64,000 bases of DNA from Halorussus gelatinilyticus (GTDB lineage: Archaea; Halobacteriota; Halobacteria; Halobacteriales; Haladaptataceae), in assembly GCF_023238445.1 (NCBI RefSeq), contig NZ_CP096658.1, positions 1,054,001 through 1,118,000 on the forward strand, given 5' to 3'. Shown here one piece after another: positions 8,041 to 17,654 of this stretch (positions within the stretch are counted from its first letter, which is position 1; every line of letters begins with the position of its first letter). The notes below the pieces were generated by a model that was not told the origin of the DNA, did no database searches, and worked only from the letters and a program-made list of their open reading frames with translations. Both the position numbers and the translations under genes were made by a program.

Positions 8041-10839
8041 ATGAGCGAACTCGAAGAGGAGTACCGCCTCGATTATTTCGAGGAAGAGGGCTTCGTCAGG
8101 AAGGAGTGTACCGAGTGCGGTGACTTCTTCTGGACGCGCGACCCCGACCGAGAGACCTGCGGCGAACCGCCCTGCGAGCAGTACCAGTTCATCGACGACC
8201 CCGGCTTCGACGAGGCCTACACCCTCGAAGAGATGCGCGAGGCGTTCCTCTCGTTCTTCGAGGGGAACGACCACGAGCGAATCGAACCCTACCCGGTCGC
8301 CGCGAACCGGTGGCGCGACGACGTGCTGCTCACGCAGGCGTCCATCTACGACTTCCAGCCGCTCGTGACGTCGGGCCAGACGCCGCCGCCCGCCAACCCC
8401 CTGACCATCAGCCAGCCCTGCATCCGGATGCAGGACATCGACAACGTGGGCAAGACGGGCCGCCACACGATGGCGTTCGAGATGATGGCCCACCACGCGT
8501 TCAACGCCCGCGAAGACATCGAGGACCCCGAGCAGTACGCCTATCAGGGCGAAGTCTACTGGAAAGACGAGACGGTCCAGTACTGTGACGAATTCTTCGA
8601 GTCGATGGGGGCCGACTTGGAGGAGATCACCTACATCGAGGACCCGTGGGTCGGGGGCGGCAACGCCGGACCCGCCATCGAAGTCATCTACAAGGGCGCG
8701 GAACTGGCGACGCTGGTCTTCATGTCGATGGAGCAGGACCCCGACGGCGAGTACGAGATGAAGGACGGCAACCGGTACTCGCCGATGGACACCTACATCG
8801 TGGACACGGGGTACGGTCTCGAACGCTGGACGTGGATGTCTCAGGGCACGCCGACGGTCTACGAGGCGGTCTACCCCGAGATGATAGGCTTCCTGAAGGA
8901 CAACGCGGGCATCGACCACACCGACGAGGAAGAGGAACTCGTCCACCGCGCCTCGAAGCTCGCTGGCCACATGGACATCGACGAGGCCGAGGACATGGAG
9001 GCCGCCCGCGACAACATCGCCCGCGAGTTGGACGTGTCCAAATCGGACCTCGAAGCCCTGCTCGAACCCCTCGAAGACATCTACGCCATCGCGGACCACT
9101 GCCGGACGCTGGCGTACATGCTCGGCGACGGCATCGTCCCGAGCAACGTCGGCACGGGCTACCTCGCCCGGATGGTCCTCCGGCGCACGAAACGGCTCTG
9201 CGACAACGTGGGCGTGGACGCCCCGCTGGACGAACTCGTGGACATGCAGGCCGAGCGACTGGAGTACGAGAACCGCGACACGATTCGGGACATCGTCCGC
9301 ACCGAGGTCGAGAAGTACCGCGAGACGCTCGAACAGGGCGGCCGCCGCGTCGAACGCCTCGCCAAGGAGTACGCCGAGAAAGGCCGGCCGATTCCGACCG
9401 ACGAACTGGTCGAGTTGTACGACTCCCACGGCATCCAACCCGACATGGTCGAGGAAATCGCGGCGGAGTTCGGGACCGATGTGGACGTGCCCGACGACTT
9501 CTACAGCGTCGTCGCCTCGCGCCACGACTCCGGGCAGGCCTTCGAGGAGGAGGAGGACGAGGACGACCGTCTGGCCGACCTGCCGAAGACCGAGCGCCAG
9601 TTCTACGAGGACCAGTACGGCACCGACTTCGAGGCCGTGGTCCTCGACGTGTTCGAGCGCGAGGGCGAAGGCGAGGACGGCGACGCCGCCTACGACGTGG
9701 TGCTGGACCAGACGATGTTCTACCCCGAAGGTGGCGGCCAACCCGCCGACCGCGGGACCCTGACCACCGACGACGCCAGCGTGAAGGTCAGCGACGTGCA
9801 GGTACGGGACGGCGTCATCCTCCACCGGACCGACGACGAAGTCGGGAAGGGCGACATCGTCCGCGGGAAGATAGACCGCGAGCGCCGGCGTCGGCTGATG
9901 CGCCATCACACCGCGACCCACCTCGTCGTCCACGCGGCCCGCGAGGTGCTGGGCGAACACGTCCGACAGGCGGGCGCGCAGAAGGGCATCGACAGCTCTC
10001 GCATCGACATCCGCCACTACGAGCGCATCGACCGCGAGACCCGAGAAGAGATAGAGATGGTCGCCAACGAGCTCGTGATGGAGAACACGTCGGTCCAGCA
10101 GGAGTGGCCCAACCGCCACGAGGCCGAGGAGGAGTACGGCTTCGACCTTTATCAGGGCGGCATCCCCGCGGGCCAGAACATCCGGCTCGTCCACGTCTCC
10201 GAGGACGTGCAGGCCTGCGGTGGCACCCACGTCCGGCGCACGGGCGACGTGGGCACCATCAAGATTCTGAACACCGAGCGCGTGCAGGACGGCGTCGAGC
10301 GACTCACCTTCGCCGCGGGCGAGGCCGCCATCGAGGCGACCCAGCGCACCGAGACCGCCCTCGCGGAGGCCGCCGACGTGCTGGACGTGGCTCCCGAGGA
10401 GGTGCCCGAGACCGCCCAGCGGTTCTTCGACGAGTGGAAGGACCGCGGCAAGCAGATAGAGGACCTGAAAGAACAACTCGCGGAGGCCCGCGCCTCTGGC
10501 GGTGGCGGCGGCGAGGAGGTCGAGGTCGGCGACGTGACCGCGGTCGTCCAGCGTCTCGACGGCGACATGGACGAACTCCGGGCGACCGCGAACGCCCTCG
10601 TGGAGGACGGCAAAATCGCGGTCATCGGGAGCGGCGCGGACGGCGCGACGTTCGTGGTCGCGGTGCCCGACGGCGTCGGCGTCAACGCGGGCGAGGTCGT
10701 CGGCGAACTCGCCGGGAAGGTCGGCGGCGGCGGCGGCGGCCCGCCGGACTTCGCGCAGGGCGGCGGTCCGGACGCCGAGAAGTTGGACGAGGCGCTGGAC
10801 GAGGCCCCGGACGTGCTGAAGCAGGTTCAGAACGCCTGA
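8041..10839 (+). CDS. alaS: alanine--tRNA ligase
   Basis: The 932-residue archaeal-type alanyl-tRNA synthetase attaches alanine to tRNA-Ala. It shows the archaeal N-terminal extension with Cys residues ([15 protein letters not shown]), the class II catalytic core, the editing-domain zinc motifs HHTATH (about 621-626) and CGGTH (about 725-729), and a C-terminal oligomerisation region with poly-Gly segments near residue 900. Length is usual for archaea. A TTTTACCC box at about 8009 lies roughly 30 nt before the ATG. Confidence 0.97.
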   Translation: MSELEEEYRLDYFEEEGFVRKECTECGDFFWTRDPDRETCGEPPCEQYQFIDDPGFDEAYTLEEMREAFLSFFEGNDHERIEPYPVAANRWRDDVLLTQASIYDFQPLVTSGQTPPPANPLTISQPCIRMQDIDNVGKTGRHTMAFEMMAHHAFNAREDIEDPEQYAYQGEVYWKDETVQYCDEFFESMGADLEEITYIEDPWVGGGNAGPAIEVIYKGAELATLVFMSMEQDPDGEYEMKDGNRYSPMDTYIVDTGYGLERWTWMSQGTPTVYEAVYPEMIGFLKDNAGIDHTDEEEELVHRASKLAGHMDIDEAEDMEAARDNIARELDVSKSDLEALLEPLEDIYAIADHCRTLAYMLGDGIVPSNVGTGYLARMVLRRTKRLCDNVGVDAPLDELVDMQAERLEYENRDTIRDIVRTEVEKYRETLEQGGRRVERLAKEYAEKGRPIPTDELVELYDSHGIQPDMVEEIAAEFGTDVDVPDDFYSVVASRHDSGQAFEEEEDEDDRLADLPKTERQFYEDQYGTDFEAVVLDVFEREGEGEDGDAAYDVVLDQTMFYPEGGGQPADRGTLTTDDASVKVSDVQVRDGVILHRTDDEVGKGDIVRGKIDRERRRRLMRHHTATHLVVHAAREVLGEHVRQAGAQKGIDSSRIDIRHYERIDRETREEIEMVANELVMENTSVQQEWPNRHEAEEEYGFDLYQGGIPAGQNIRLVHVSEDVQACGGTHVRRTGDVGTIKILNTERVQDGVERLTFAAGEAAIEATQRTETALAEAADVLDVAPEEVPETAQRFFDEWKDRGKQIEDLKEQLAEARASGGGGGEEVEVGDVTAVVQRLDGDMDELRATANALVEDGKIAVIGSGADGATFVVAVPDGVGVNAGEVVGELAGKVGGGGGGPPDFAQGGGPDAEKLDEALDEAPDVLKQVQNA

Positions 10840-10848
10840 TATACCCCG

Positions 10849-10861
10849 ACAGCTCTTTTTG
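10849..10861 (+). terminator. T-run terminator after alaS
   Basis: A CTCTTTTTG stretch begins about 12 nt after the alaS stop. Archaeal transcription commonly ends at such short T runs without a stem-loop. The remaining 150 nt before the next gene show nothing else I recognise. Confidence 0.45.
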
Positions 10862-11015
10862 AGCGCGGACCGACTCGACGCGAGGTGACCGACTCGACGT
10901 CCTTCCGTCGCGTCACCGCGGCCGCCGCGCCCGACTGTGACTCGCCGCGCCCGACTCCGGGCCGACGAACTCGGTCCGGGCCGGTCTGCCACGCCCCACT
11001 CCGCCACCCGACGGG

Positions 11016-12230
11016 CTACCGGTCGAACAGCCACCGCTTCGCCCGTTCGAGGACCGACCGGCGGCGGGCGAGTCGCCGATTCAGCGCGTCGTTGACCCGG
11101 CGGAGTCGCGCGTTGTCGGCCTCCAGTCGTCGCAGTTCCTCACGAAGCCGTTCGTCGTCGGCGTCGAGTCGCTCGTCGGCCCGGCGGAGTTCGGCGTCGG
11201 AGCGAGGTCGCTCGGCGTCCGGGCGCGACAGTTCCGCCGTCCGCGTGCGCTCGCCGGCCGACCGGGACTCGTCGGTCGAAATCGAGTTGCCGGTCGGACC
11301 GCGTTCCGTCCGCGGGGCGCGGTCCGACGCGCGGCCGCGAGGCGCGTTCGGTCCGCGGTCGGTGCGGGACGCTCCGGCCCGCTCCGGCGCGTCGTACTCC
11401 GGGTCGAGGGCCGCCAGCGCGCGCTCGTCGCGGATGCGACCCGCGAGGACCGCGTTGACGACCGCGCCGACCAGCAGGACGAGACTGCCGAAGTAGAGCC
11501 AGATGAGCAGGAGGAACGCGCTCCCGAGCGCGCCGTACACCGCTTCGTAGCGCCCGGCGAGCGTGACGTAACCCTGAAACAGCGCCTCCAGCGTGGTCCA
11601 CCCGACGGCGGCGACGGCGACGCCGGGCAGGACCTCGCTGGGCGTCACGTCAGCGTCGGGGAAGACGTAGTAGATGGGAAAGAACGCGACGCCGAGACCG
11701 AGCGTGAGGACGAGCGGGTCGAACACCGCGGGGTACGGTAGGTCGGGCACGCGCGAGGCCACCGCGCCCGCGACGAGGAAAGCGGCGACGGCGGTCCCGA
11801 GCGCGACGAACACGACGAGAGCGTTCTCCAGTTGCGCGAGCAGGGGCTTGTTCGGGTCGGTACCGTAAATCTGGGAGAACGCCACGTCGAGTCCCCGGAA
11901 AATCTTCGACATGCCCCACAGGAGCGTCACCGCGCCGACGACCGACACGCCGGCCTCGGCGGTGGCGACGTCGAACGATTCGGCCAGCAGGTCGCGGGCG
12001 TAGTCGGTCAGAAACGGCTCGGTGACGTCGGCGACCGACGCCGTGAACGCCTCGTTGCCGACCATCGTGAGAATCACGAGGGCGAACAGCAACAGCGGCA
12101 GCATCGAGACGAAGGCGTGGTAGGCGATGCTCCCGGCCATGAACGTGATGTTCTGGTCGTGTATCTCGCGCCACGACGCGCGGACGACCCGCTTGGTCGC
12201 CCCCCAGACCTCTCTCCCCCGACCACCCAT
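11016..12230 (-). CDS. YihY/virulence factor BrkB family membrane protein with C-terminal coiled coil
   Basis: Residues 1-275 form the YihY/BrkB core with six hydrophobic helices, including the conserved opening ITFMAGSIAYHAFVSMLPLL and the final VYGALGSAFLLLIWLYF. The family was once mis-called ribonuclease BN and has no settled function. Beyond it, residues 280-404 are Arg/Glu-rich; from about 345 they form heptad-like repeats (RREELRRLEADNARLRR type), a probable cytosolic coiled coil. A GTTTTACC box about 28 nt upstream of the ATG supports the start. The tail is longer than the usual family member of about 280-300 residues. Confidence 0.8.
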   Translation of the reverse strand: MGGRGREVWGATKRVVRASWREIHDQNITFMAGSIAYHAFVSMLPLLLFALVILTMVGNEAFTASVADVTEPFLTDYARDLLAESFDVATAEAGVSVVGAVTLLWGMSKIFRGLDVAFSQIYGTDPNKPLLAQLENALVVFVALGTAVAAFLVAGAVASRVPDLPYPAVFDPLVLTLGLGVAFFPIYYVFPDADVTPSEVLPGVAVAAVGWTTLEALFQGYVTLAGRYEAVYGALGSAFLLLIWLYFGSLVLLVGAVVNAVLAGRIRDERALAALDPEYDAPERAGASRTDRGPNAPRGRASDRAPRTERGPTGNSISTDESRSAGERTRTAELSRPDAERPRSDAELRRADERLDADDERLREELRRLEADNARLRRVNDALNRRLARRRSVLERAKRWLFDR

Positions 12231-12370
12231 GCGAAGCTATCACGCGGTCGTGCGGTAAAACGTCGTTGCCCGTTCCGAGTCGTCTCCCCCGTGGTCGAGG
12301 CGGGGCGTTCGACCCGCGCACCCGAACCTTCTTACCGAGCGTCGTCGTCGCCCTTCCGGGGGAGAAATCG

Positions 12371-13237
12371 ATGACACAGCGACAGTCACGACGACGCCGA
12401 CAGTTCCGACGAAGCGAACGGCGAGGGAACCAGCAGTCCGGGTCCGGCCAGCAGTCTCAGTCCGGTCAGCGTCCCACCCGGACGTACCGGAGCGCGGTCG
12501 GCCTGCCGGACGAGACCCGGCGGGCGATGGTCGGGTTGCTCAACCAGAGCCTCGCCGACACCACCGACCTGATGACCCAGTGCAAGTTCGCCCACTGGAA
12601 CGTCAAGGGGATGAACTTCTACCAGTTGCACCTCCTGTTCGACGAGATCGCCGAGACGTTCGAGGACCACGCCGACATCATCGCCGAGCGAGCGACCGCG
12701 CTCGGCGGCGAAGCGACCGGCACCGTCCGGAGCGCGGCCTCGACCACTCGGATTCCCGAGATTCCGCCCGACGCGACCACCGGCCCGGAGTACGTCGCGG
12801 CGCTGGTCGAGCGCGTCGGCGTCCACGCCAACCACCTCCGGCGGGAAATCGAAATCGCGGTCGAACACGACGACGAGGACACCGCCGACATGTTCACCGA
12901 ACTCTCCCGCGAGGTGGACAAGCAACTGTACTTCCTCGAAGCGCACCTGCAAGCGGTGACGCCCGAGGCGATTCCCGAGAGTCCGGGCGGGACGCTACAG
13001 GGCGACCAGTCGTCGCAGTACCGCGAGCAGTCGCAGGCGGACCAGCAGGTCGGCCAGCGGATTCCGATTACCGAGCAATCGCAGGCGGGGTCACAGAACT
13101 CGACCGGCCAGCAGAACTCGACTGACCCGAGTCAGACCGGCCAGCAGACAGAGGCGGGCCAGCAACCGCAGTCCGGCCAGCAACCGCAGTCCGGCCAACC
13201 GCCGCACCAGCGCCGGTACGGAACGGGCGGACGGTAA
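12371..13237 (+). CDS. Dps/ferritin-like DNA-protection protein with Gln-rich tails
   Basis: The 288-residue protein has a Dps core at about 40-200 with a complete ferroxidase site: His75, His87, Asp102 and Glu106 match the family spacing (12, 15 and 4 residues). Dps oxidises Fe(II) with hydrogen peroxide and stores iron in a 12-mer. The N-terminal 38 residues are strongly basic (RQSRRRRQFRRSERR) and could bind DNA. The C-terminal 80 residues are a Gln/Ser/Gly-rich disordered tail with repeats such as GQQPQS. Typical Dps is about 180 residues. The ATG at 12371 is chosen because upstream residues do not belong to the fold and a CTTCTTACC box lies about 40 nt before it. Confidence 0.85.
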   Translation: MTQRQSRRRRQFRRSERRGNQQSGSGQQSQSGQRPTRTYRSAVGLPDETRRAMVGLLNQSLADTTDLMTQCKFAHWNVKGMNFYQLHLLFDEIAETFEDHADIIAERATALGGEATGTVRSAASTTRIPEIPPDATTGPEYVAALVERVGVHANHLRREIEIAVEHDDEDTADMFTELSREVDKQLYFLEAHLQAVTPEAIPESPGGTLQGDQSSQYREQSQADQQVGQRIPITEQSQAGSQNSTGQQNSTDPSQTGQQTEAGQQPQSGQQPQSGQPPHQRRYGTGGR

Positions 13238-13282
13238 CAGCGCCGCGGTTCCGCGGAGGGTCCGACGCCGACGGCCTCTTTC

Positions 13283-14449
13283 TTATCGGTCCGCCAACCC
13301 GAGTACGCGCTCCGCGGCCGCCTCGACCTCGGGAAGCGACTCCTCGGGCGCGTAGACGCCGAGTCGCCACTGCGCGCGGCCCGCCGCGCGCAGTCCCTCG
13401 ACCAGCGGCGACTCGTCGGCGAGTCGCCGGACCTCGCCGTCCACGACCACGCGCGTCGAGGTCTCGGGCATGCTCGGTTCGCCGGGGGTATCGACCAGCA
13501 CGGCCTCGGGCGCGACGCCGGCCACGGACGCGACGTCCCGCTCGAACGACCGGACCGCCTCGCGGTCGGCGGTCACGACCTCCGGGGGCACGGCGTCGAG
13601 TTTGGCCCAGACCGCCCGCTTGTAGAGGTCGCGGTGTTCGAGTCGCCGGGCCGCCTCGGCGGTCGCCTCGCAGTCGCGCAGCGCCGCGAGCAGTCGGTCG
13701 TCGGTCATCCGGGCGAACTCCTCGGCGGCGAGGTCGGTGGCGTCGAGCAGGCGCTCGCCCGCGCGTTCGAGCATCGCGCCCGCGATGCGCGAGACGTGGT
13801 GGCGGTAGACGGTGGCGTTCATCAGCGCCCGCGCCACGAGCGTCCCCTCGGCGGTCTGGACGTTACCCCCGGAGAGCACGAGGTCGTCGTCGCGGAACTG
13901 GAGCGCGGCCAGCAGGCGCGAGTGGTCGATGGTGCCGTAGGGGACGCCGGTGTGGTGGGCGTCCCGGACGAGGTAGTCCATCCGGTCCACGTCGAGTTCC
14001 CCGGCGACCAGTTGGCCGAGTCGACCCCTCCCTTCGACCAGCGCGGCGACCTCGGCGGGGTCGAGACCGTGGCGCTCCAGCACGTCGGCGAGTCGTCCCG
14101 ACCCGAGCAGGTCGGCCACCTCGTCGTGGTGTCGCCCGAGTCGGCGTTCGATGATGCCCTCGGTCTGGTGGCCGTAGGGACCGTGGCCCACGTCGTGGAG
14201 GAGCGCGGCCGCCCGGACCGCCAGCGCGCGCTCGCCCTCGACGCCGAGGAGCGAGCAGGCTTTTCGAGCGAGGTGGTAGACGCCGAGACTGTGTTCGAAT
14301 CGGGTGTGGTTCGCGGAGGGGTAGACGAGTCTGACCGTGCTGAGTTGCTTGATGTGGCGCAACCGCTGGAGTTCGGGCGTATCGAGCAGATCGGCCGCGA
14401 GGTCGCAGACGGGGACGTGGTCGTGGACGCTATCCTTGATGGCCTTCAT
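13283..14449 (-). CDS. HD-domain phosphohydrolase (SAMHD1/dGTPase-like)
   Basis: The 388-residue protein starts MKAIKDSVHDHVPV and has the HD superfamily metal site: H (HTRFEHSLGVYHLA, about 48-61), HD (LLHDVGHGPYGHQ, about 88-100) and a later D (DVDRMDYLVRDAHH, about 153-166). This is the pattern of YdhJ/SAMHD1-like deoxynucleoside triphosphohydrolases, which remove triphosphate from nucleotides. The substrate is not proven here. It is convergent with the dps gene. Confidence 0.85.
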   Translation of the reverse strand: MKAIKDSVHDHVPVCDLAADLLDTPELQRLRHIKQLSTVRLVYPSANHTRFEHSLGVYHLARKACSLLGVEGERALAVRAAALLHDVGHGPYGHQTEGIIERRLGRHHDEVADLLGSGRLADVLERHGLDPAEVAALVEGRGRLGQLVAGELDVDRMDYLVRDAHHTGVPYGTIDHSRLLAALQFRDDDLVLSGGNVQTAEGTLVARALMNATVYRHHVSRIAGAMLERAGERLLDATDLAAEEFARMTDDRLLAALRDCEATAEAARRLEHRDLYKRAVWAKLDAVPPEVVTADREAVRSFERDVASVAGVAPEAVLVDTPGEPSMPETSTRVVVDGEVRRLADESPLVEGLRAAGRAQWRLGVYAPEESLPEVEAAAERVLGLADR

Positions 14450-14582
14450 GAGTTCGGGGTTGACAGAGCGGTGGCAAAAGTGGCCCGTCTCGGGGTCGCC
14501 CCCGCGGGCCAGTCCGCAAAGCGAAACCGAGAGATCGGACCGAGTTATTTTTCAGCTGACAGATAGTAGCCGAGACAACTTC

Positions 14583-15116
14583 GTGTCTTCGCGCGACTCC
14601 TCCAAGTCCGAACTCGCCGCTGGCCTCCTGCTGTGGGGGGCCGCCGCGGTCGCGCATCTCGTCTCCGCGACCGGCCTGTACCCGCTCCCCGACTGGCTCC
14701 TCACCGTCTCCCACGCGTGGATAGGTGTCGGCGCGTACCACGCGCTGAAGGCCGGGTCCACGCGATTTCGGCGCGTCTGGTTCGACCCGCGCGTCCGGAG
14801 CGTCCTCGCGCTCGTCGCGTTCGCGGCCGCCGGAGGTCTCTACGCGACCGGAGCGAAATCGACGGCGGCCTTCGCGGCCTTCGTCGGCGTTATCTTCGGT
14901 TCGGGGGCGGTCGTCGAGTCCCACGAGCGAGGGTCGCTCCGGGCGGATCCGTACTTCCGACTGGTCGTGGGACTGGCCGGACTCGGCTTCGTCGCGCTCG
15001 CGTGGATTCTCGGAACGACGTACCCGTACTTCGGCGTCGCGGTCATGGCGGCGACCAGCGCGGTCACCGGACTCGGATGCATCGCGTGGGCGGTCCGGAC
15101 GACGAGGCGGCCGTGA
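14583..15116 (+). CDS. multi-helix membrane protein, unknown function
   Basis: The 177-residue protein is read from a GTG at 14583, placed about 28 nt after a TTATTTTT box, so a leaderless GTG start fits better than the upstream in-frame codons that run antisense to the HD gene. Six hydrophobic stretches are spread over residues 10-170 and separated by short basic loops. I recognise no motif. It is followed by the alpha/beta hydrolase gene on the same strand with a 45-nt gap. Confidence 0.6.
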   Translation: MSSRDSSKSELAAGLLLWGAAAVAHLVSATGLYPLPDWLLTVSHAWIGVGAYHALKAGSTRFRRVWFDPRVRSVLALVAFAAAGGLYATGAKSTAAFAAFVGVIFGSGAVVESHERGSLRADPYFRLVVGLAGLGFVALAWILGTTYPYFGVAVMAATSAVTGLGCIAWAVRTTRRP

Positions 15117-15161
15117 GTCGGGAACGAACCACTGAAACGCCCCGGCCCCGAACCCCCGGCC

Positions 15162-16010
15162 ATGCCTTACGCGGACAACGACGGCGTTTTTCTCCACTAC
15201 GAAGTTGGCGGCGACGGCGCGGTCGAACCCGACGCGCCGGTCGTCCTGCTGTCCGACGCGGGCTACGGCCCGTGGCAGTGGGGCTGGCAGTTCTCGGCGC
15301 TCGCCGGTCCCTTCGAGGTCGTCGTCCCCGCCACGCGCGGGACCGGCGATTCGGACGCACCGGACCAGACCGCCTCCGACTCGGACACCTCCGATTCCGG
15401 CGCGTCCGAGTCCTACAGCGTCGAGACGCTCGCCGCGGACCTCGAAGCCGTCCTCGCCGACCACGGCGCGCGCAAAGCCCACCTCGTCGGCGCGGGACTG
15501 GGCGGGATGGTCGCGCTCCGGTACGCCCTCGACTTCTCGCGCGCCCGGTCGCTGAGTCTGCTCGGCACCTCGCCCGGCGGCCCGCGAGCGACCCCCGTCG
15601 CCGACGGCCTGCGCGAGCGACTGGCGGCGGACCCCGGCGACTCGGCCTCGCTCCGAACGTCGCTCGAACCCGTCGCCGGCGCGGAACTGCTGGAGACCGA
15701 CGACCTCGTGGAGCGCATCGTGTCGTGGCGGCGCGACGAGGACGCCGCTCCCGCAGTCCAGCGCGCCCACTTCGACGCGATGGCCGAGTTCGACGCCAGC
15801 GACGGCCTCTACGAGATTACGATTCCGGCGCTGGTCTGTCACGGCGACGACGACCGCGTGGTTCCGGCCGAGGACGGCCGACTGCTGGCCGACGGTCTCC
15901 CGAAGGGCGAGTTCGCGGCGTTCCCCGGCGAGCATCTCTTCTACGTCGAGCGCTCGCGGGAGGTCAACGACGAACTGGTCGGGTTCCTGACCGACCGCAC
16001 CGAGGAGTAA
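15162..16010 (+). CDS. alpha/beta-hydrolase fold protein lacking the nucleophile serine
   Basis: The 282-residue protein has the alpha/beta-hydrolase pattern (VVLLSDAG near 27-34, elbow LVGAGLGGMVALRYAL at 108-123, CHGDDDRVVP and GEHLFY near the C-terminus). The nucleophile elbow reads G-A-G-L-G-G, so the usual Ser (position 112) is Gly, and the usual HG oxyanion motif is SDAG. The acid and histidine candidates remain. The protein is probably not a classical esterase; it may bind ligand or use another chemistry. An acidic Ser/Asp-rich insert occupies 63-84. An AMP-ligase-like gene follows 48 nt downstream, so they may act together. Confidence 0.75.
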   Translation: MPYADNDGVFLHYEVGGDGAVEPDAPVVLLSDAGYGPWQWGWQFSALAGPFEVVVPATRGTGDSDAPDQTASDSDTSDSGASESYSVETLAADLEAVLADHGARKAHLVGAGLGGMVALRYALDFSRARSLSLLGTSPGGPRATPVADGLRERLAADPGDSASLRTSLEPVAGAELLETDDLVERIVSWRRDEDAAPAVQRAHFDAMAEFDASDGLYEITIPALVCHGDDDRVVPAEDGRLLADGLPKGEFAAFPGEHLFYVERSREVNDELVGFLTDRTEE

Positions 16011-16058
16011 TCGGACTTCGCAACAACGCCTACCTACGCCGACGCCGAACCCCTCGAC

Positions 16059-17630
16059 ATGACGCTCTCGCTCGAACGCCGGGCCGCGCTGTGGGGGGAC
16101 CGAACTGCGGTGGTGGACGCGAGCGCCGACCGGCGGGTAAGCTACGCCGACCTCGAATCCGAGGCCGACGCGATGGCCCGACGCCTCGCGGCGCTCGGGG
16201 TCGGGCCGGGCGACCCGGTGGCGGTCGTCTCGCGCAATCGAATCGAGACGCTGGCGCTGTTGTTCGCGGTCCGGCGACTCGGCGGGATTTTCGCGCCGGT
16301 TTCACACAGGCTCACGCCCGCCACCGTCGAGGAACCGCTGGAGACCATCGACCCGGAAGTCGTCGTCCACGAGGCCGGACAGCGCGACCTCGTGCGCGAA
16401 CTGCCCGACGAGCGGACTCACTCCTTCGAGGAGTTGGGCCGCCACGAGGGCGCGGACTACGAAAGCGTCGACCGCGACGCAGAGGACTCGCTGGTCTACC
16501 TGCACACGAAGGCCGAGGCCGACCGCCCCGCGGTCGGGGAGGACGAGGGGCGCTCGCGCCCCGGCGAGTCGCTGAACGAGGACCCGACGACGGCCCCGCG
16601 GGTGGTGGACTACCCGGCGCGAGCGGTCGAGTGGAACTGCGTCACCGCCGCGGCGGCGTGGGGACTGGGCCGGGGCGACTGCGCGCCCGCGCTGCTCCCG
16701 TTCTCGGACGCCGACGGACTCCTCGGACTCGTCCTTCCGCTGCTCTACGTCGGCGGTCGGGTCGCGCTCCTCCGGGCGTTCAGGCCCGAGGACGCGCTGG
16801 CCGCGGTCGCCGAGGAGGGCGCGACCGCGCTGTTCGCGGGGGCGACCGAGTACCGCGAACTCGTCGCCGCCGACGAGTTCGCGGCGACCGACTTCTCGGG
16901 CGTCGAGTGGATAGCCACGCGGTCCCGACTCCCGGCCGACGCCCGCGAGGAGTTGGCCCGGCACGCGCCCGTGGTCCGGACCTACGGCCGAGTCGAGACC
17001 GGCCCGAACGCGCTGTTCGTGCCGCCCGGCGAGTCCGGAAGCGCGGCCGACGCCCCGGACCGCGACGCCGACCGGGTGGGCCGACCGTTCCCCGACTGCG
17101 AGGTCCGGGTCGCCGCCGACGACGGAACGCCGGTGGAAGACGGCGAACTCGGGGAGATCCGGTGCCGAGGAGCCGTGACCCCGAAGGGTCGACTGACGGA
17201 CGACGGGACGACGGAGACGTTCCCCGACTGGGTGCCGACCGGCGACCTCGGCTTCCGCGAGGGCGGCGACTACTACCTGCTCGGGCGAGCGAGCGAGGCG
17301 TTCGAGTCCGGCGAGTCGGCGGCGTCCGCCGAGTCGGCAGACTCGACCGACCCGGCCCGCGTCCATCCCCGCGAAGTCGAGCGCGCGCTGGAGTCCGAAC
17401 CGGACGTGACCGCGGCGGGGGTCGTCCCGGACGACGAGGGCGTGCTGGCGGCGTTCGTCGGCGACGCGGACCCCGGCGAGTTGCGGGGTACGCTCGCCGA
17501 CTCGCTCCCCGAGGGCGTGGCGATTCGGGAACTGAATCGCGTCGAGTCGCTCCCCAGACGGGCGACCGGCGAACTCGACCGGGCGGCGCTCCGGCGGCAA
17601 CTGGACGACGAGGAGCGCATCGACGAGTAG
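16059..17630 (+). CDS. AMP-dependent synthetase/ligase-like protein with degenerate P-loop
   Basis: The 523-residue protein has the adenylate-forming (ANL) layout: N-terminal VSYADLESEADAMARRL, a central TYGRVETGP in place of YGxTE, the hinge region VPTGDLGFREGGDYYLLGR, and a C-terminal subdomain ending LPRRATGELDR, where the catalytic Lys of family members is replaced by Glu or Asp. The phosphate loop that normally reads YTSGTTGxPK is YLHTKAEADRP (about 147-157), lacking Ser/Thr/Gly. Family members make acyl-CoA via acyl-AMP, for example MenE or fatty acyl-CoA ligases. This one has lost several catalytic residues, so activity is doubtful. It likely forms an operon with the upstream hydrolase-like gene. 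Confidence 0.75.
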   Translation: MTLSLERRAALWGDRTAVVDASADRRVSYADLESEADAMARRLAALGVGPGDPVAVVSRNRIETLALLFAVRRLGGIFAPVSHRLTPATVEEPLETIDPEVVVHEAGQRDLVRELPDERTHSFEELGRHEGADYESVDRDAEDSLVYLHTKAEADRPAVGEDEGRSRPGESLNEDPTTAPRVVDYPARAVEWNCVTAAAAWGLGRGDCAPALLPFSDADGLLGLVLPLLYVGGRVALLRAFRPEDALAAVAEEGATALFAGATEYRELVAADEFAATDFSGVEWIATRSRLPADAREELARHAPVVRTYGRVETGPNALFVPPGESGSAADAPDRDADRVGRPFPDCEVRVAADDGTPVEDGELGEIRCRGAVTPKGRLTDDGTTETFPDWVPTGDLGFREGGDYYLLGRASEAFESGESAASAESADSTDPARVHPREVERALESEPDVTAAGVVPDDEGVLAAFVGDADPGELRGTLADSLPEGVAIRELNRVESLPRRATGELDRAALRRQLDDEERIDE

Positions 17631-17654
17631 TGAGGGCGGAGAGACGCCGGACGC

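Noticed and set aside
8011-11034. 1007-codon open frame on the minus strand opposite alaS
   Set aside because: It is a shadow of the alaS codon pattern in GC-rich DNA; it has no promoter or recognisable domain, and alaS is unambiguous on the other strand.
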